Notes under the pieces: model-generated | What the model was told of the DNA's origin: nothing | Seen by the model: only the letters and a program-made list of their open reading frames with translations | The model's database searches: none | Assembly (NCBI GenBank): GCA_031281985.1 | Contig: JAITEO010000191.1 | Span: forward strand, 1-5,516 | From: Zoogloeaceae bacterium | GTDB lineage: Bacteria; Pseudomonadota; Gammaproteobacteria; Burkholderiales; Rhodocyclaceae | Length of the DNA: 5,516 nucleotides | Direction: 5' to 3' | Translations under genes and position numbers: made by a program | In this document: positions 1 through 5,488 of the stretch, piece after piece | Layout: each line of letters opens with the position of its first letter | How positions within the stretch are numbered: the first letter of the stretch is position 1

Positions 1-17
1 CGTTCCACTGCCGCAAA

Positions 18-36
18 CCCCTCCCCAGCCCTCCCC
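18..36 (-). other. Putative G-quadruplex motif downstream of zipA
   Basis: Read on the minus strand this is four G-runs (GGGG, GGG, GGGG, GGGG) separated by loops of one, two and one bases, so it fits the canonical short-loop G-quadruplex pattern. It lies about 110 bases past the zipA stop codon on the strand that has the zipA transcript sequence, so it could form in RNA. It overlaps the left arm of the inverted repeat at 29-50, so the two structures would compete. The pattern is seen directly; folding and any function are inference. Confidence 0.5.
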
Positions 37-50
37 TTGTCAGGGGAGGG
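29..50. repeat. C/G-rich inverted repeat, likely dispersed intergenic repeat
   Basis: The arms CCCTCCCCT (29-37) and AGGGGAGGG (42-50) are perfect reverse complements around a four-base loop, giving a very stable 9-bp hairpin. Further C-runs to the left (18-26) and G-runs to the right (51-53) allow alternative pairings. Similar CCCTCCCC/GGGGAGGG palindromes are common as dispersed intergenic repeats in proteobacterial genomes. It is the only strong hairpin after zipA and could act as a 3' end stabiliser or factor-dependent stop, but no T-run follows it on the minus strand, so it is not a classical intrinsic terminator. Confidence 0.6.
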
Positions 51-146
51 GGGTTGGCCGTGCTTCGTTGAAGGCAAGTTATCGACATGACATTCTCCGC
101 TTTTCGTCGCGCCGCTTCCTTTTCGTCTCTTGTGCGTTTAAAACGA

Positions 147-1400
147 CTAGCGGAACAACCGGCGCGCCAGTGCGCCGCCGGGGGTCAATCCGGCTTCTTC
201 CATGCGTTTTTGGATGCTGGCGACGTAGTTCTGGCAGATCTGCGCCAGTTGCGCTTCGGAAAGCGGCTGACGCCGGTCGTCGATCAGGATGCCGTCCAGG
301 GTGTCGGCAAAGCGCCGGGCGGTATCGATCATCTGCCGATAGACATATTGGCCATGCGGCGTGACCGGAACATCCAGCAGGAAGACCAGGCCATTGCTGC
401 GCAGGCTCTTCAGTTCATCCGCGACAAAGGCTCTGCCTTCGGCATTTTGCAGGGAAAAGAGCAACACGTTCGTTTTTTCCTCGCGGCGCGCGTAGAGGCC
501 ATTTTCCAGCGTCATGCCCGAGGCTTCCGCCAGCGCCCGGATTTTGGTGCCGGGGAAGGGGGATTCCCGGCTGACGAGATTCACGCCAATCTGGATGTCG
601 GATTCATAGCAGAACTGTTCCAGTTGTTGCGCCTGATCCAGCGTCGCCTGGCGATCCGGTAACGGCTCGGCCACCACCATATGCGCCTTCGCCGCCTGAC
701 GCACGACGCGGGTAAAGAGCGCGAATTCGGCCGCGCCCACCGGCCCGCTCTCGCGGTCGGTGAGTTGCAGCCCCAGGCGCAGACGCCGATAGGCCGCGCG
801 GCACTCCGGCGTCAGCAGTTCCCACTTGCCCTGCGCCTCGTTCAAGCCCACCCAGCGCAGCAACTTCTGGCTGCGCGGCGGCATATCCTGCAAGAAGGCC
901 AGCATCTCTTCGGCGGGCGCGGGTTCCACCAGTTCCAGCGCCGCGATGACGTCGATGCCGCTCCAGAGCAATTCACGCGGCGGCTCAGCGGGAAAGCCGG
1001 AGCGCGCGTCGGCGGCGTTCCCGTCCTCTCCCTCATCCGCCGCCCCCGGCGCGGGCGCTTCGTCTTCCCTATCCTCTTCTTCGTCCTCTGCCGGAGTATC
1101 TTCTGGTTCGTCTTCTTCTGCGAAGCCGTCTTCTGCCTGCGCTGTGGGGGAAGCGGCAAAAAAGCGCGGTTCCCGGCGCTCCGGCGGTGTTGGGGCGTCG
1201 TCGTCTTCCGGCGCGGGGGAAGCGGCGCGCGCGTTGCGGCGGAACAGGACATCCGCGCTGTCGCCGGATTCGGCGCGCGTCGACGGGAACATGCGTTCCG
1301 CCATCTTGCGATGCCGGATTTCCTGCCACTTGTTGTACGCCAGCACGCCAGCGATCAGTACGCCGCCCAGCGCGAAGACGCCGATCTGCAATTCGTTCAT
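147..1400 (-). CDS. zipA: ZipA-type cell division protein (FtsZ-binding membrane anchor)
   Basis: A 417-residue bitopic inner-membrane protein that would bind the C-terminal tail of FtsZ and tether the Z ring to the membrane. Residues 5-21 (IGVFALGGVLIAGVLAY) form one N-terminal membrane helix followed by basic residues (KWQEIRHRK), giving the N-out, C-in ZipA topology. Residues about 62-140 are a Pro/Ala linker, strongly acidic at 88-126. Residues about 142-265 form a middle region that E. coli ZipA lacks. Residues about 267-402 are the ZipA C-terminal domain, with FSLQNAEG (315-322), GLVFLLDVP (337-345) and the closing DGILIDDRRQPLS (369-381), which match FSLAN, GVTIFMQVP and GGVVLDDQRR of E. 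coli. The protein is longer than E. coli ZipA (328 aa). The ATG at 1400 was chosen because it starts the membrane helix and follows a ribosome binding site. A 58-residue upstream extension in the same frame is smc read out of frame. The ATG overlaps the smc stop by one base, so the two genes are probably co-translated. Confidence 0.93.
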   Translation of the reverse strand: MNELQIGVFALGGVLIAGVLAYNKWQEIRHRKMAERMFPSTRAESGDSADVLFRRNARAASPAPEDDDAPTPPERREPRFFAASPTAQAEDGFAEEDEPEDTPAEDEEEDREDEAPAPGAADEGEDGNAADARSGFPAEPPRELLWSGIDVIAALELVEPAPAEEMLAFLQDMPPRSQKLLRWVGLNEAQGKWELLTPECRAAYRRLRLGLQLTDRESGPVGAAEFALFTRVVRQAAKAHMVVAEPLPDRQATLDQAQQLEQFCYESDIQIGVNLVSRESPFPGTKIRALAEASGMTLENGLYARREEKTNVLLFSLQNAEGRAFVADELKSLRSNGLVFLLDVPVTPHGQYVYRQMIDTARRFADTLDGILIDDRRQPLSEAQLAQICQNYVASIQKRMEEAGLTPGGALARRLFR

Positions 1401-4400
1401 CAGGATTCCTCTCTCATCTTCAAGGCTGCTTCCATATCCACCTCCACCACGCGCGAGACGCCGGATTCCTGCATGGTCACGCCCACCAGTTGACTGGCCA
1501 TTTCCATGGCAATCTTGTTGTGACTGATGAACAGGAACTGGGTCTGCCCGGACATTTTCTTCACCATCTGACAAAAACGCTCCGTATTGGAATCATCCAG
1601 CGGCGCGTCCACTTCGTCCAGCAGACAAAACGGCGCCGGATTCAACAAGAACAGGGAGAATACCAAAGCAATCGCCGTCAACGCCTTTTCGCCGCCCGAC
1701 AAAAGGTGAATGGTAGAATTTTTTTTGCCCGGCGGCTGCGCGAACACCTGCACGCCGGCATCGAGGATTTCCTCGCCCGTCATCACCAGCGCCGCCCGCC
1801 CGCCGCCGAAAAGCTCCGGGAACAGGCGTCCGAAATGCCCATTGACCGCCTCGAAGGTGCCTTGCAGCAACTGGCGCGTTTCCCGATCGATGCGGCGGAT
1901 GGCATCTTCCAGCGTCGCCATCGCTTCCACGAGATCCGCCGCCTGCGCATCCAGATAGCCCTTACGCGCACTTGCGGTTTCCAGTTCTTCCAGGGCGGCC
2001 AAGTTGACCGCGCCCAGGTCGTGGATGGCCTTTTGCAAGGCTTCGATGTTCTGGGTGAGCGCCTGCGGACGCGCCGGATTGGCGGCCAGCGCGGCAGAGA
2101 GCGCCTCTTCGTCGGCGCCCGCTTCCTGCAACTGCGCCGCCAGTTGCGCCGCGCTCAGGGCGGCGGCCTGCTCCTTCAGGCGCAAGTCGCCGATGCGCTT
2201 GCGCAGGGGTTCCAGGGATTGCTCGATCCTCAGGCGTTCCTCTTCTCCCGCGCGCAGGGCGTCGGCGGCCCCTTCCATGCCGTTGCGCCGCGCCGCCAGA
2301 TCCGTCTCGCACTGGACTCTTTTTTCCAGCGCCTCCTGCAAGGCTTCGGCAAAGGTTTCCGGCGGCGTATCCGCCTCCTGCGCGCGGCAGGCCGTCAAAT
2401 CCGCCGCCACGCGCTGCGCCTCGCGCTGCGCCAGGGCAAGGCCAGCGGCGATTTCCGCCAGTTTGCCCGCGCATTCGCGCTGCGAGAATTCGGCCTCGTG
2501 CGTCTCGCGCTCTGCCGCCGCCGCCTGTTCGCGCGCATCGTTCAAGGCGCGTTCCGCCGCTTCCAGCCGGGCGCGCGCCGCGCCCTCCGCCGCGCGTCCG
2601 GCTTCCGTCTGCGCCTGCAAGGCGACAAGGCTTTCCTCGATGGCGGCGGCGCGCTCACGCTCGGTTTGCGCTTCGCGCTCCAGTTCCGTCGCCTGCGCGT
2701 TGCGCCGCGCCACATCCGCCTGATGCCGCTCCAGCGCCTGGGCGTGTTTCAGGATTTCCACCTGCGCGGCATGCGCGCGCGCTTGCAACGCGCCCTGCTC
2801 ACGGCGCAAGGCGCTGGCCTTCTCTTGCCCGGCGCGGCAGTCCGCGTCCCGCCGCGCCAGTTCTGCACGATTTTCCTCCAGCGTCTGGCGCAGACGCGCG
2901 CCTTCTTCTTCCAAGGTCTCGATTTCCCGTTGCCGCTCCAGCAGGCCATGCCCGGCCGCGTCGGGCGCGAACAGGGAAAGCGCCTGGCGTTCCACCCGGT
3001 CGCCCGCTGGCGTCACCCAATGGCATCCCGGCGGCAGGCTCGTCCGCGCCACCAGCGCCGCGGGCAGATTTTCCGCCACGAGCGAGCGCCCCAGCCATGC
3101 CGCCAATAAAGGCCGCCACGCGGCGTCTTCCACCTCCACCTGTCCAAACAGGCGGTTTGCCGCCACATCCGCGGGCGGCGCGTCCATGACCTCTTGCGGC
3201 AGGCGCAGCGTCAACTTGCCGCCGGGACGATTCTCCGCCCACTGCGCGGCCTCTTCCATGACTTCCCGCGTTGCCGGAAGCGCCTCGAGGCGCTCGCGCA
3301 ACACCGCTTCCACCGCCGTCTCCCACCCCGGCTTTACCCGCAGGGCGCGCCACAGGGGGGTAGCGTCGGCAAGGCCGTAACGCTGCAACCATTGCGGCAG
3401 ATTGCCCGCCTGCGCCGCCGTCTTTTGCATCTTCGTCAAGACCTGGAGACGCGCCTCGATGGCGGCGGCTTCCAGCGTCCGGGCTTCCAGATGCGCGGCA
3501 AGCGTTTGCCGTTCGGCTTCCTGTCGCGGCAACTGTTCCTGCGCCGCGCGCAAATTCGCTTCCACTTCGACGAGTGCCGCCTGCATGCTGGCCAATTCGG
3601 CTTCCTTTGTTTCCAGCGTCGATTTTTCCGGCGCGGTCTGCGCCGCCGCTTCCCGTTGCAGGAGTTCCTGCCGTTGCAACAAGCCCTGCAAATTGCGCTC
3701 GACATGCGTGCGGTGCGCCCTTTCCACCTGCAACGCCTGTTCCGCGCGCGCCGCTTCCCCGCGCAGGCGATCCGCCTCGGCGCGTGCCGCCTCCTGCTCC
3801 GCCCTGGCCTGTTGCAGGCGCTGCGCGCTGGCTTCCTGCCGCGCTCCGGCGGCCTGTCGGCGCGCATCCGCCAGATCGCGCAGGGATTCCCAGCGCGCGG
3901 CATCGGTTGCCAGTTCTTCTGTCCGCTCCCGCCAATGCGCCTCTTCGCCCGCCAGTTGCGCCAGACGCGCCGCCAGTTGCCGCTCGATTTCCTGGCGATG
4001 GCGAATTTCGGCTTCCAGCCTCGTCACCTCGGCATTGACCGAATACAGGGCGCTCTGCGCCTGATGCACGGCATCGCTTGCCGCGAAGTGCGCTTCCCGC
4101 ATAAGGAGGAGCGTCGTCTCCGTCTCGCGCAGGGCGGCGGTTGCCGCTTCCAGTTCCGTGTCGGCGCGCGCCACTTCCAGCGCCAGTTTTTGTTGACTGG
4201 ACTGCGCCTCGTTCTTGCGCGTCAGCCACAGGAACTGCTGCTTTTGCGTCAGTTCCGCGGTAAGGGTCTGATACTGCCGCGCCACCTCCGCCTGCGCGTT
4301 CAACTTTTCCATCTGCGCCGACAGTTCCAGGCGGATATCCTCCACGCGGGCGAGATTTTCCCGCGTATCTTCCAGCCGGCCTTCCGTTTCCTTCCTGCGC

Positions 4401-4924
4401 TCCTTGTAGCGCGTCACGCCCGCGGCTTCTTCGAGAAAGACGCGCAGATCGTCCGGGCGCGCCTCGATGACGCGCGAAATCATCCCCTGGCCGATGATGG
4501 CGTATGCCCTTGGCCCCAGGCCGGTGCCCAGGAAGAGATCGGTGATGTCCTTGCGGCGCACCTTCAGGTTGTTGATGAAGTAATCCGACTGGCCGTTGCG
4601 CGTCAGCACCCTTTTTACCGAGAGTTCGGCGTACTGGCTCCACTGTCCCAGGGCGCGGCCGGAGGTATTGTCGAATACCAGTTCCACCGAGGCGCGCGCC
4701 ACTGGCTTGCGGTCGGTCGTGCCGTTGAAAATCACGTCCTGCATGGATTCGCCGCGCAATTCCGAGGCCCTGGATTCTCCCAGCACCCAGCGCACCGCGT
4801 CGATGATGTTCGACTTGCCGCAGCCATTCGGCCCCACCACGCCCGCCAACTGTCCCGGAAAAGCCACGGTGACCGGATCGACGAAGGACTTGAATCCGGC
4901 AAGTTTGAGTTTGGTTAAGCGCAT
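1400..4924 (-). CDS. smc: Chromosome segregation ATPase SMC
   Basis: A 1174-residue SMC protein, full length for the bacterial family (about 1150-1200). It forms an ATP-driven homodimer that, with ScpA and ScpB in known systems, extrudes or entraps DNA loops to compact and segregate the chromosome. Domains in order: N-terminal head with LAGFKSFVDP (8-17), Walker A GPNGCGKS (31-38) and Q-loop IGQGMISR (144-151); first coiled coil about 165-505; hinge about 505-660; second coiled coil about 660-1010; C-terminal head with signature LLSGGEKAL (1074-1082), Walker B FCLLDEVDAPLDD (1099-1111) including catalytic Glu1104, and switch histidine FISHNK (1132-1137). All ATPase residues are present, so it should be active. 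The start fits the family N-terminus (MRLTKLKLAGFKSF), although no clear Shine-Dalgarno precedes it. It is not MukB or MksB: length, hinge and head motifs are those of canonical SMC. It is followed immediately by zipA; scpA and scpB are not in the window. An A8 tract encodes KKN just before the signature motif. Confidence 0.98.
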   Translation of the reverse strand: MRLTKLKLAGFKSFVDPVTVAFPGQLAGVVGPNGCGKSNIIDAVRWVLGESRASELRGESMQDVIFNGTTDRKPVARASVELVFDNTSGRALGQWSQYAELSVKRVLTRNGQSDYFINNLKVRRKDITDLFLGTGLGPRAYAIIGQGMISRVIEARPDDLRVFLEEAAGVTRYKERRKETEGRLEDTRENLARVEDIRLELSAQMEKLNAQAEVARQYQTLTAELTQKQQFLWLTRKNEAQSSQQKLALEVARADTELEAATAALRETETTLLLMREAHFAASDAVHQAQSALYSVNAEVTRLEAEIRHRQEIERQLAARLAQLAGEEAHWRERTEELATDAARWESLRDLADARRQAAGARQEASAQRLQQARAEQEAARAEADRLRGEAARAEQALQVERAHRTHVERNLQGLLQRQELLQREAAAQTAPEKSTLETKEAELASMQAALVEVEANLRAAQEQLPRQEAERQTLAAHLEARTLEAAAIEARLQVLTKMQKTAAQAGNLPQWLQRYGLADATPLWRALRVKPGWETAVEAVLRERLEALPATREVMEEAAQWAENRPGGKLTLRLPQEVMDAPPADVAANRLFGQVEVEDAAWRPLLAAWLGRSLVAENLPAALVARTSLPPGCHWVTPAGDRVERQALSLFAPDAAGHGLLERQREIETLEEEGARLRQTLEENRAELARRDADCRAGQEKASALRREQGALQARAHAAQVEILKHAQALERHQADVARRNAQATELEREAQTERERAAAIEESLVALQAQTEAGRAAEGAARARLEAAERALNDAREQAAAAERETHEAEFSQRECAGKLAEIAAGLALAQREAQRVAADLTACRAQEADTPPETFAEALQEALEKRVQCETDLAARRNGMEGAADALRAGEEERLRIEQSLEPLRKRIGDLRLKEQAAALSAAQLAAQLQEAGADEEALSAALAANPARPQALTQNIEALQKAIHDLGAVNLAALEELETASARKGYLDAQAADLVEAMATLEDAIRRIDRETRQLLQGTFEAVNGHFGRLFPELFGGGRAALVMTGEEILDAGVQVFAQPPGKKNSTIHLLSGGEKALTAIALVFSLFLLNPAPFCLLDEVDAPLDDSNTERFCQMVKKMSGQTQFLFISHNKIAMEMASQLVGVTMQESGVSRVVEVDMEAALKMREES
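1407..1413 (-). promoter_or_regulatory. Ribosome binding site of zipA inside the smc 3' end
   Basis: GAGAGGA on the minus strand sits six bases before the ATG at 1400, within the last codons of smc. It supports the ATG at 1400 over the upstream in-frame start at 1574. Together with the TGATG stop/start overlap it suggests termination-reinitiation coupling between smc and zipA. Confidence 0.75.
1719..1726 (-). other. A8 homopolymer in smc just before the signature motif
   Basis: On the coding strand smc reads GGC followed by eight A and TTCT, encoding G-K-K-N-S about five residues before LLSGGEK. An uninterrupted A8 is conspicuous in this GC-rich gene. Runs of this length are known sites of RNA polymerase slippage in some bacteria. 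Gain or loss of one A leads to an early stop before the Walker B segment in either shifted frame. The run is seen directly; slippage is inference. Confidence 0.6.
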
Positions 4925-4936
4925 CAGGGAAGAGCG

Positions 4937-4958
4937 TCAGGGTTTGGTCAGGGTTTGG
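4937..4958. repeat. Tandem 11-bp direct repeat in the smc leader
   Basis: Two exact adjacent copies of TCAGGGTTTGG (4937-4947 and 4948-4958); on the coding strand each reads CCAAACCCTGA. A partial third copy, CCCTGA, overlaps the smc ATG. The repeats lie between the candidate -10 box and the start codon, where a Shine-Dalgarno would be expected and is not seen. They could be an operator, an RNA-binding site or neutral duplication; the sequence does not decide. Confidence 0.7.
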
Positions 4959-4968
4959 AGAGGAGGGG

Positions 4969-4974
4969 ATTGTA
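4969..4974 (-). promoter_or_regulatory. Candidate -10 box for smc
   Basis: TACAAT on the minus strand matches the sigma-70 -10 consensus at five of six positions and lies in the otherwise GC-rich gap between the lipoprotein gene and smc. It would start transcription about 38 bases before the smc ATG. No good -35 hexamer lies 16-18 bases upstream, so this is a weak call. smc might instead be read through from the lipoprotein gene. Confidence 0.35.
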
Positions 4975-5009
4975 ACTTGCCCCGCCCAGGCGCGGGCGAA
5001 TGTGGCGAA

Positions 5010-5261
5010 TCATTCCCCTTCGGGCGGGGATGCGGGCGTCTGGGTGGCGAGGGCGGCTTCCAGCGCGGCGTTGTGCTGTGCCGAAACCGCCTGTATTTCC
5101 TCCAGGCGCTCTTGCACTTGTTCCATTTTCTGCTGGGCGCTCTTGGCCTCCTCGGCCTTCAGCTCGCCCACGGTAGCCGTCGTGGTCACCACTTCCACGC
5201 CACAGGCGGAAAGGGACAGGACACCCAGAAGCAACACCGCTCTCCATGCCATAGTCTTCAT
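5010..5261 (-). CDS. Small lipoprotein with a C-terminal helix
   Basis: An 83-residue protein with a lipoprotein signal peptide: positively charged start (MKTMAWR), hydrophobic stretch AVLLLGVLSL (8-17) and lipobox LSAC with Cys20 as the predicted lipidated residue. The residue after Cys is Gly, not Asp, which in enterobacterial sorting rules favours the outer membrane. The mature 64 residues begin GVEVVTTTATVGELKAEEAK, continue as a charged Gln/Glu/Ala-rich amphipathic helix (about 32-72, possible coiled coil) and end in a Pro/Glu tail. There are no catalytic motifs. The start is set by GAGGGAG six bases upstream; a second ATG at codon 4 is less well placed. It lies 85 bases upstream of smc on the same strand. 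I recognise the general type (small proteobacterial lipoproteins with a GVEV-like mature start) but no named function; envelope attachment is inference. Confidence 0.85.
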   Translation of the reverse strand: MKTMAWRAVLLLGVLSLSACGVEVVTTTATVGELKAEEAKSAQQKMEQVQERLEEIQAVSAQHNAALEAALATQTPASPPEGE

Positions 5262-5267
5262 TTTTTT

Positions 5268-5274
5268 CTCCCTC
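5268..5274 (-). promoter_or_regulatory. Ribosome binding site of the lipoprotein gene
   Basis: GAGGGAG on the minus strand, followed by six A and then the ATG at 5261. It is a strong Shine-Dalgarno with an unstructured A-rich spacer, which suggests efficient translation and fixes the first ATG as the start. Confidence 0.75.
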
Positions 5275-5292
5275 GTAAAAGGTCACGCGCAC

Positions 5293-5298
5293 AGTATA
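5293..5298 (-). promoter_or_regulatory. Candidate -10 box of the lipoprotein gene
   Basis: TATACT on the minus strand matches the sigma-70 -10 consensus at five of six positions. It would start transcription near 5286, leaving a leader of about 25 bases with the ribosome binding site. The -35 region 16-18 bases upstream (around 5316-5322) is GC-rich and does not resemble TTGACA, so the promoter may need an activator or may be weak. Confidence 0.45.
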
Positions 5299-5324
5299 CC
5301 GCCCTTGCCGGACGCGCGGACGTC

Positions 5325-5344
5325 TTGACAACGAATGCTAGAAT
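5325..5344 (+). promoter_or_regulatory. TTGACA and TAGAAT hexamers with a short 8-bp spacer
   Basis: A perfect -35 hexamer TTGACA (5325-5330) and a good -10 hexamer TAGAAT (5339-5344) lie on the + strand, pointing right, but only eight bases separate them instead of about 17. As written they cannot be contacted together by ordinary sigma-70 holoenzyme. They may be a deletion-damaged promoter, part of a repeated element, or chance. The next sequence downstream is the hairpin at 5351. Confidence 0.25.
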
Positions 5345-5350
5345 GGGAGG

Positions 5351-5380
5351 CGTCAAAAAGTAGAAACCTACTTTTTGACG
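5351..5380. terminator. Perfect 13-bp palindrome, possible bidirectional terminator
   Basis: The arms CGTCAAAAAGTAG (5351-5363) and CTACTTTTTGACG (5368-5380) are exact reverse complements around the loop AAAC. Within it an A5 tract, a GTAG/CTAC core and a T5 tract are symmetrical, so both strands read stem then five T, as in bidirectional intrinsic terminators. The core stem is only four base pairs with two G-C pairs, so termination would be weak unless the whole 13-bp stem forms. It could instead be a protein-binding palindrome or part of a repeat element. The structure is certain; the role is not. Confidence 0.4.
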
Positions 5381-5391
5381 GATTATCTTGG

Positions 5392-5424
5392 GGTTTGAAA
5401 CCAGGCGAAGCCTGGCTTCAAACC
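5392..5424. repeat. Imperfect 14-bp hairpin with GCGAAGC apex
   Basis: Outer arms GGTTTGAA (5392-5399) and TTCAAACC (5417-5424) and inner arms CCAGGC (5401-5406) and GCCTGG (5410-5415) pair around a GAA triloop, with a single A-C mismatch between the two stems. The apex GCGAAGC (5405-5411) is the known, exceptionally stable DNA mini-hairpin sequence. No T-run follows on either strand, so it is not an obvious intrinsic terminator. It lies 11 bases from the palindrome ending at 5380. Confidence 0.65.
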
Positions 5425-5465
5425 GTTAAAACCCAACGCAAAACCAGCGCGGCCTGTGGGGTGCC

Positions 5466-5488
5466 GTAGGGGCGCACTGCGTGCGCCC
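5466..5488 (+). repeat. REP-like element: GTAG plus G/C-rich hairpin
   Basis: GTAG (5466-5469) directly abuts a perfect hairpin with arms GGGCGCAC (5470-5477) and GTGCGCCC (5481-5488) and loop TGC. A conserved 5' tetranucleotide such as GTAG followed at once by a short hairpin is the known layout of repetitive extragenic palindromes handled by RAYT-type TnpA transposases. Only one copy is seen here and no transposase gene is in the window, so membership of a REP family is inference. The G/C-rich hairpin alone could also stabilise the 3' end of a gene beyond the right edge. Confidence 0.45.

Noticed and set aside
53..61. GTTGGCCGT occurs here and again at 5489-5497, each time next to a hairpin
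   Set aside because: A repeated 9-mer is expected many times by chance in 5.5 kb; flanking bases do not extend the match.
1..87. Minus-strand frame starting MSITCLQRSTANPPPL and running off the left edge
   Set aside because: The PPPLTRGG type translation is what the C/G-rich dispersed repeat gives when read through; no support for a real protein.
100..127. Repeated CTTTTCGTC 9-mer (100-108 and 119-127)
   Set aside because: Short, low-complexity and expected by chance; no supporting context.
1040..1130. Pyrimidine-rich low-complexity tract on the + strand
   Set aside because: It is the coding sequence of the acidic Glu/Asp-rich linker of ZipA and needs no other explanation.
1401..1574. N-terminal extension of zipA by 58 codons
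   Set aside because: It is smc read out of frame, it would bury the membrane helix, and the ribosome binding site and family N-terminus point to the ATG at 1400.
1187..3109. 640-codon open frame on the + strand, antisense to smc and zipA
   Set aside because: Arginine/alanine/glutamine-rich translation with no domain signal; it is the mirror of GC-rich codon use in smc, whose own product has every SMC motif.
2799..4643. 614-codon frame on the minus strand in another frame of smc
   Set aside because: Gly/Arg/Ala-rich out-of-frame reading of the smc coiled coil, no ribosome binding site or domain.
3194..4918. 574-codon open frame on the + strand, antisense to smc
   Set aside because: Low-information Arg/Leu/Phe-rich translation with no recognisable motif; shadow of smc.
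4983..4998. Short hairpin CGCCC/GGGCG between the lipoprotein gene and smc
   Set aside because: Only five base pairs and no T-run on the minus strand, so not a convincing terminator.
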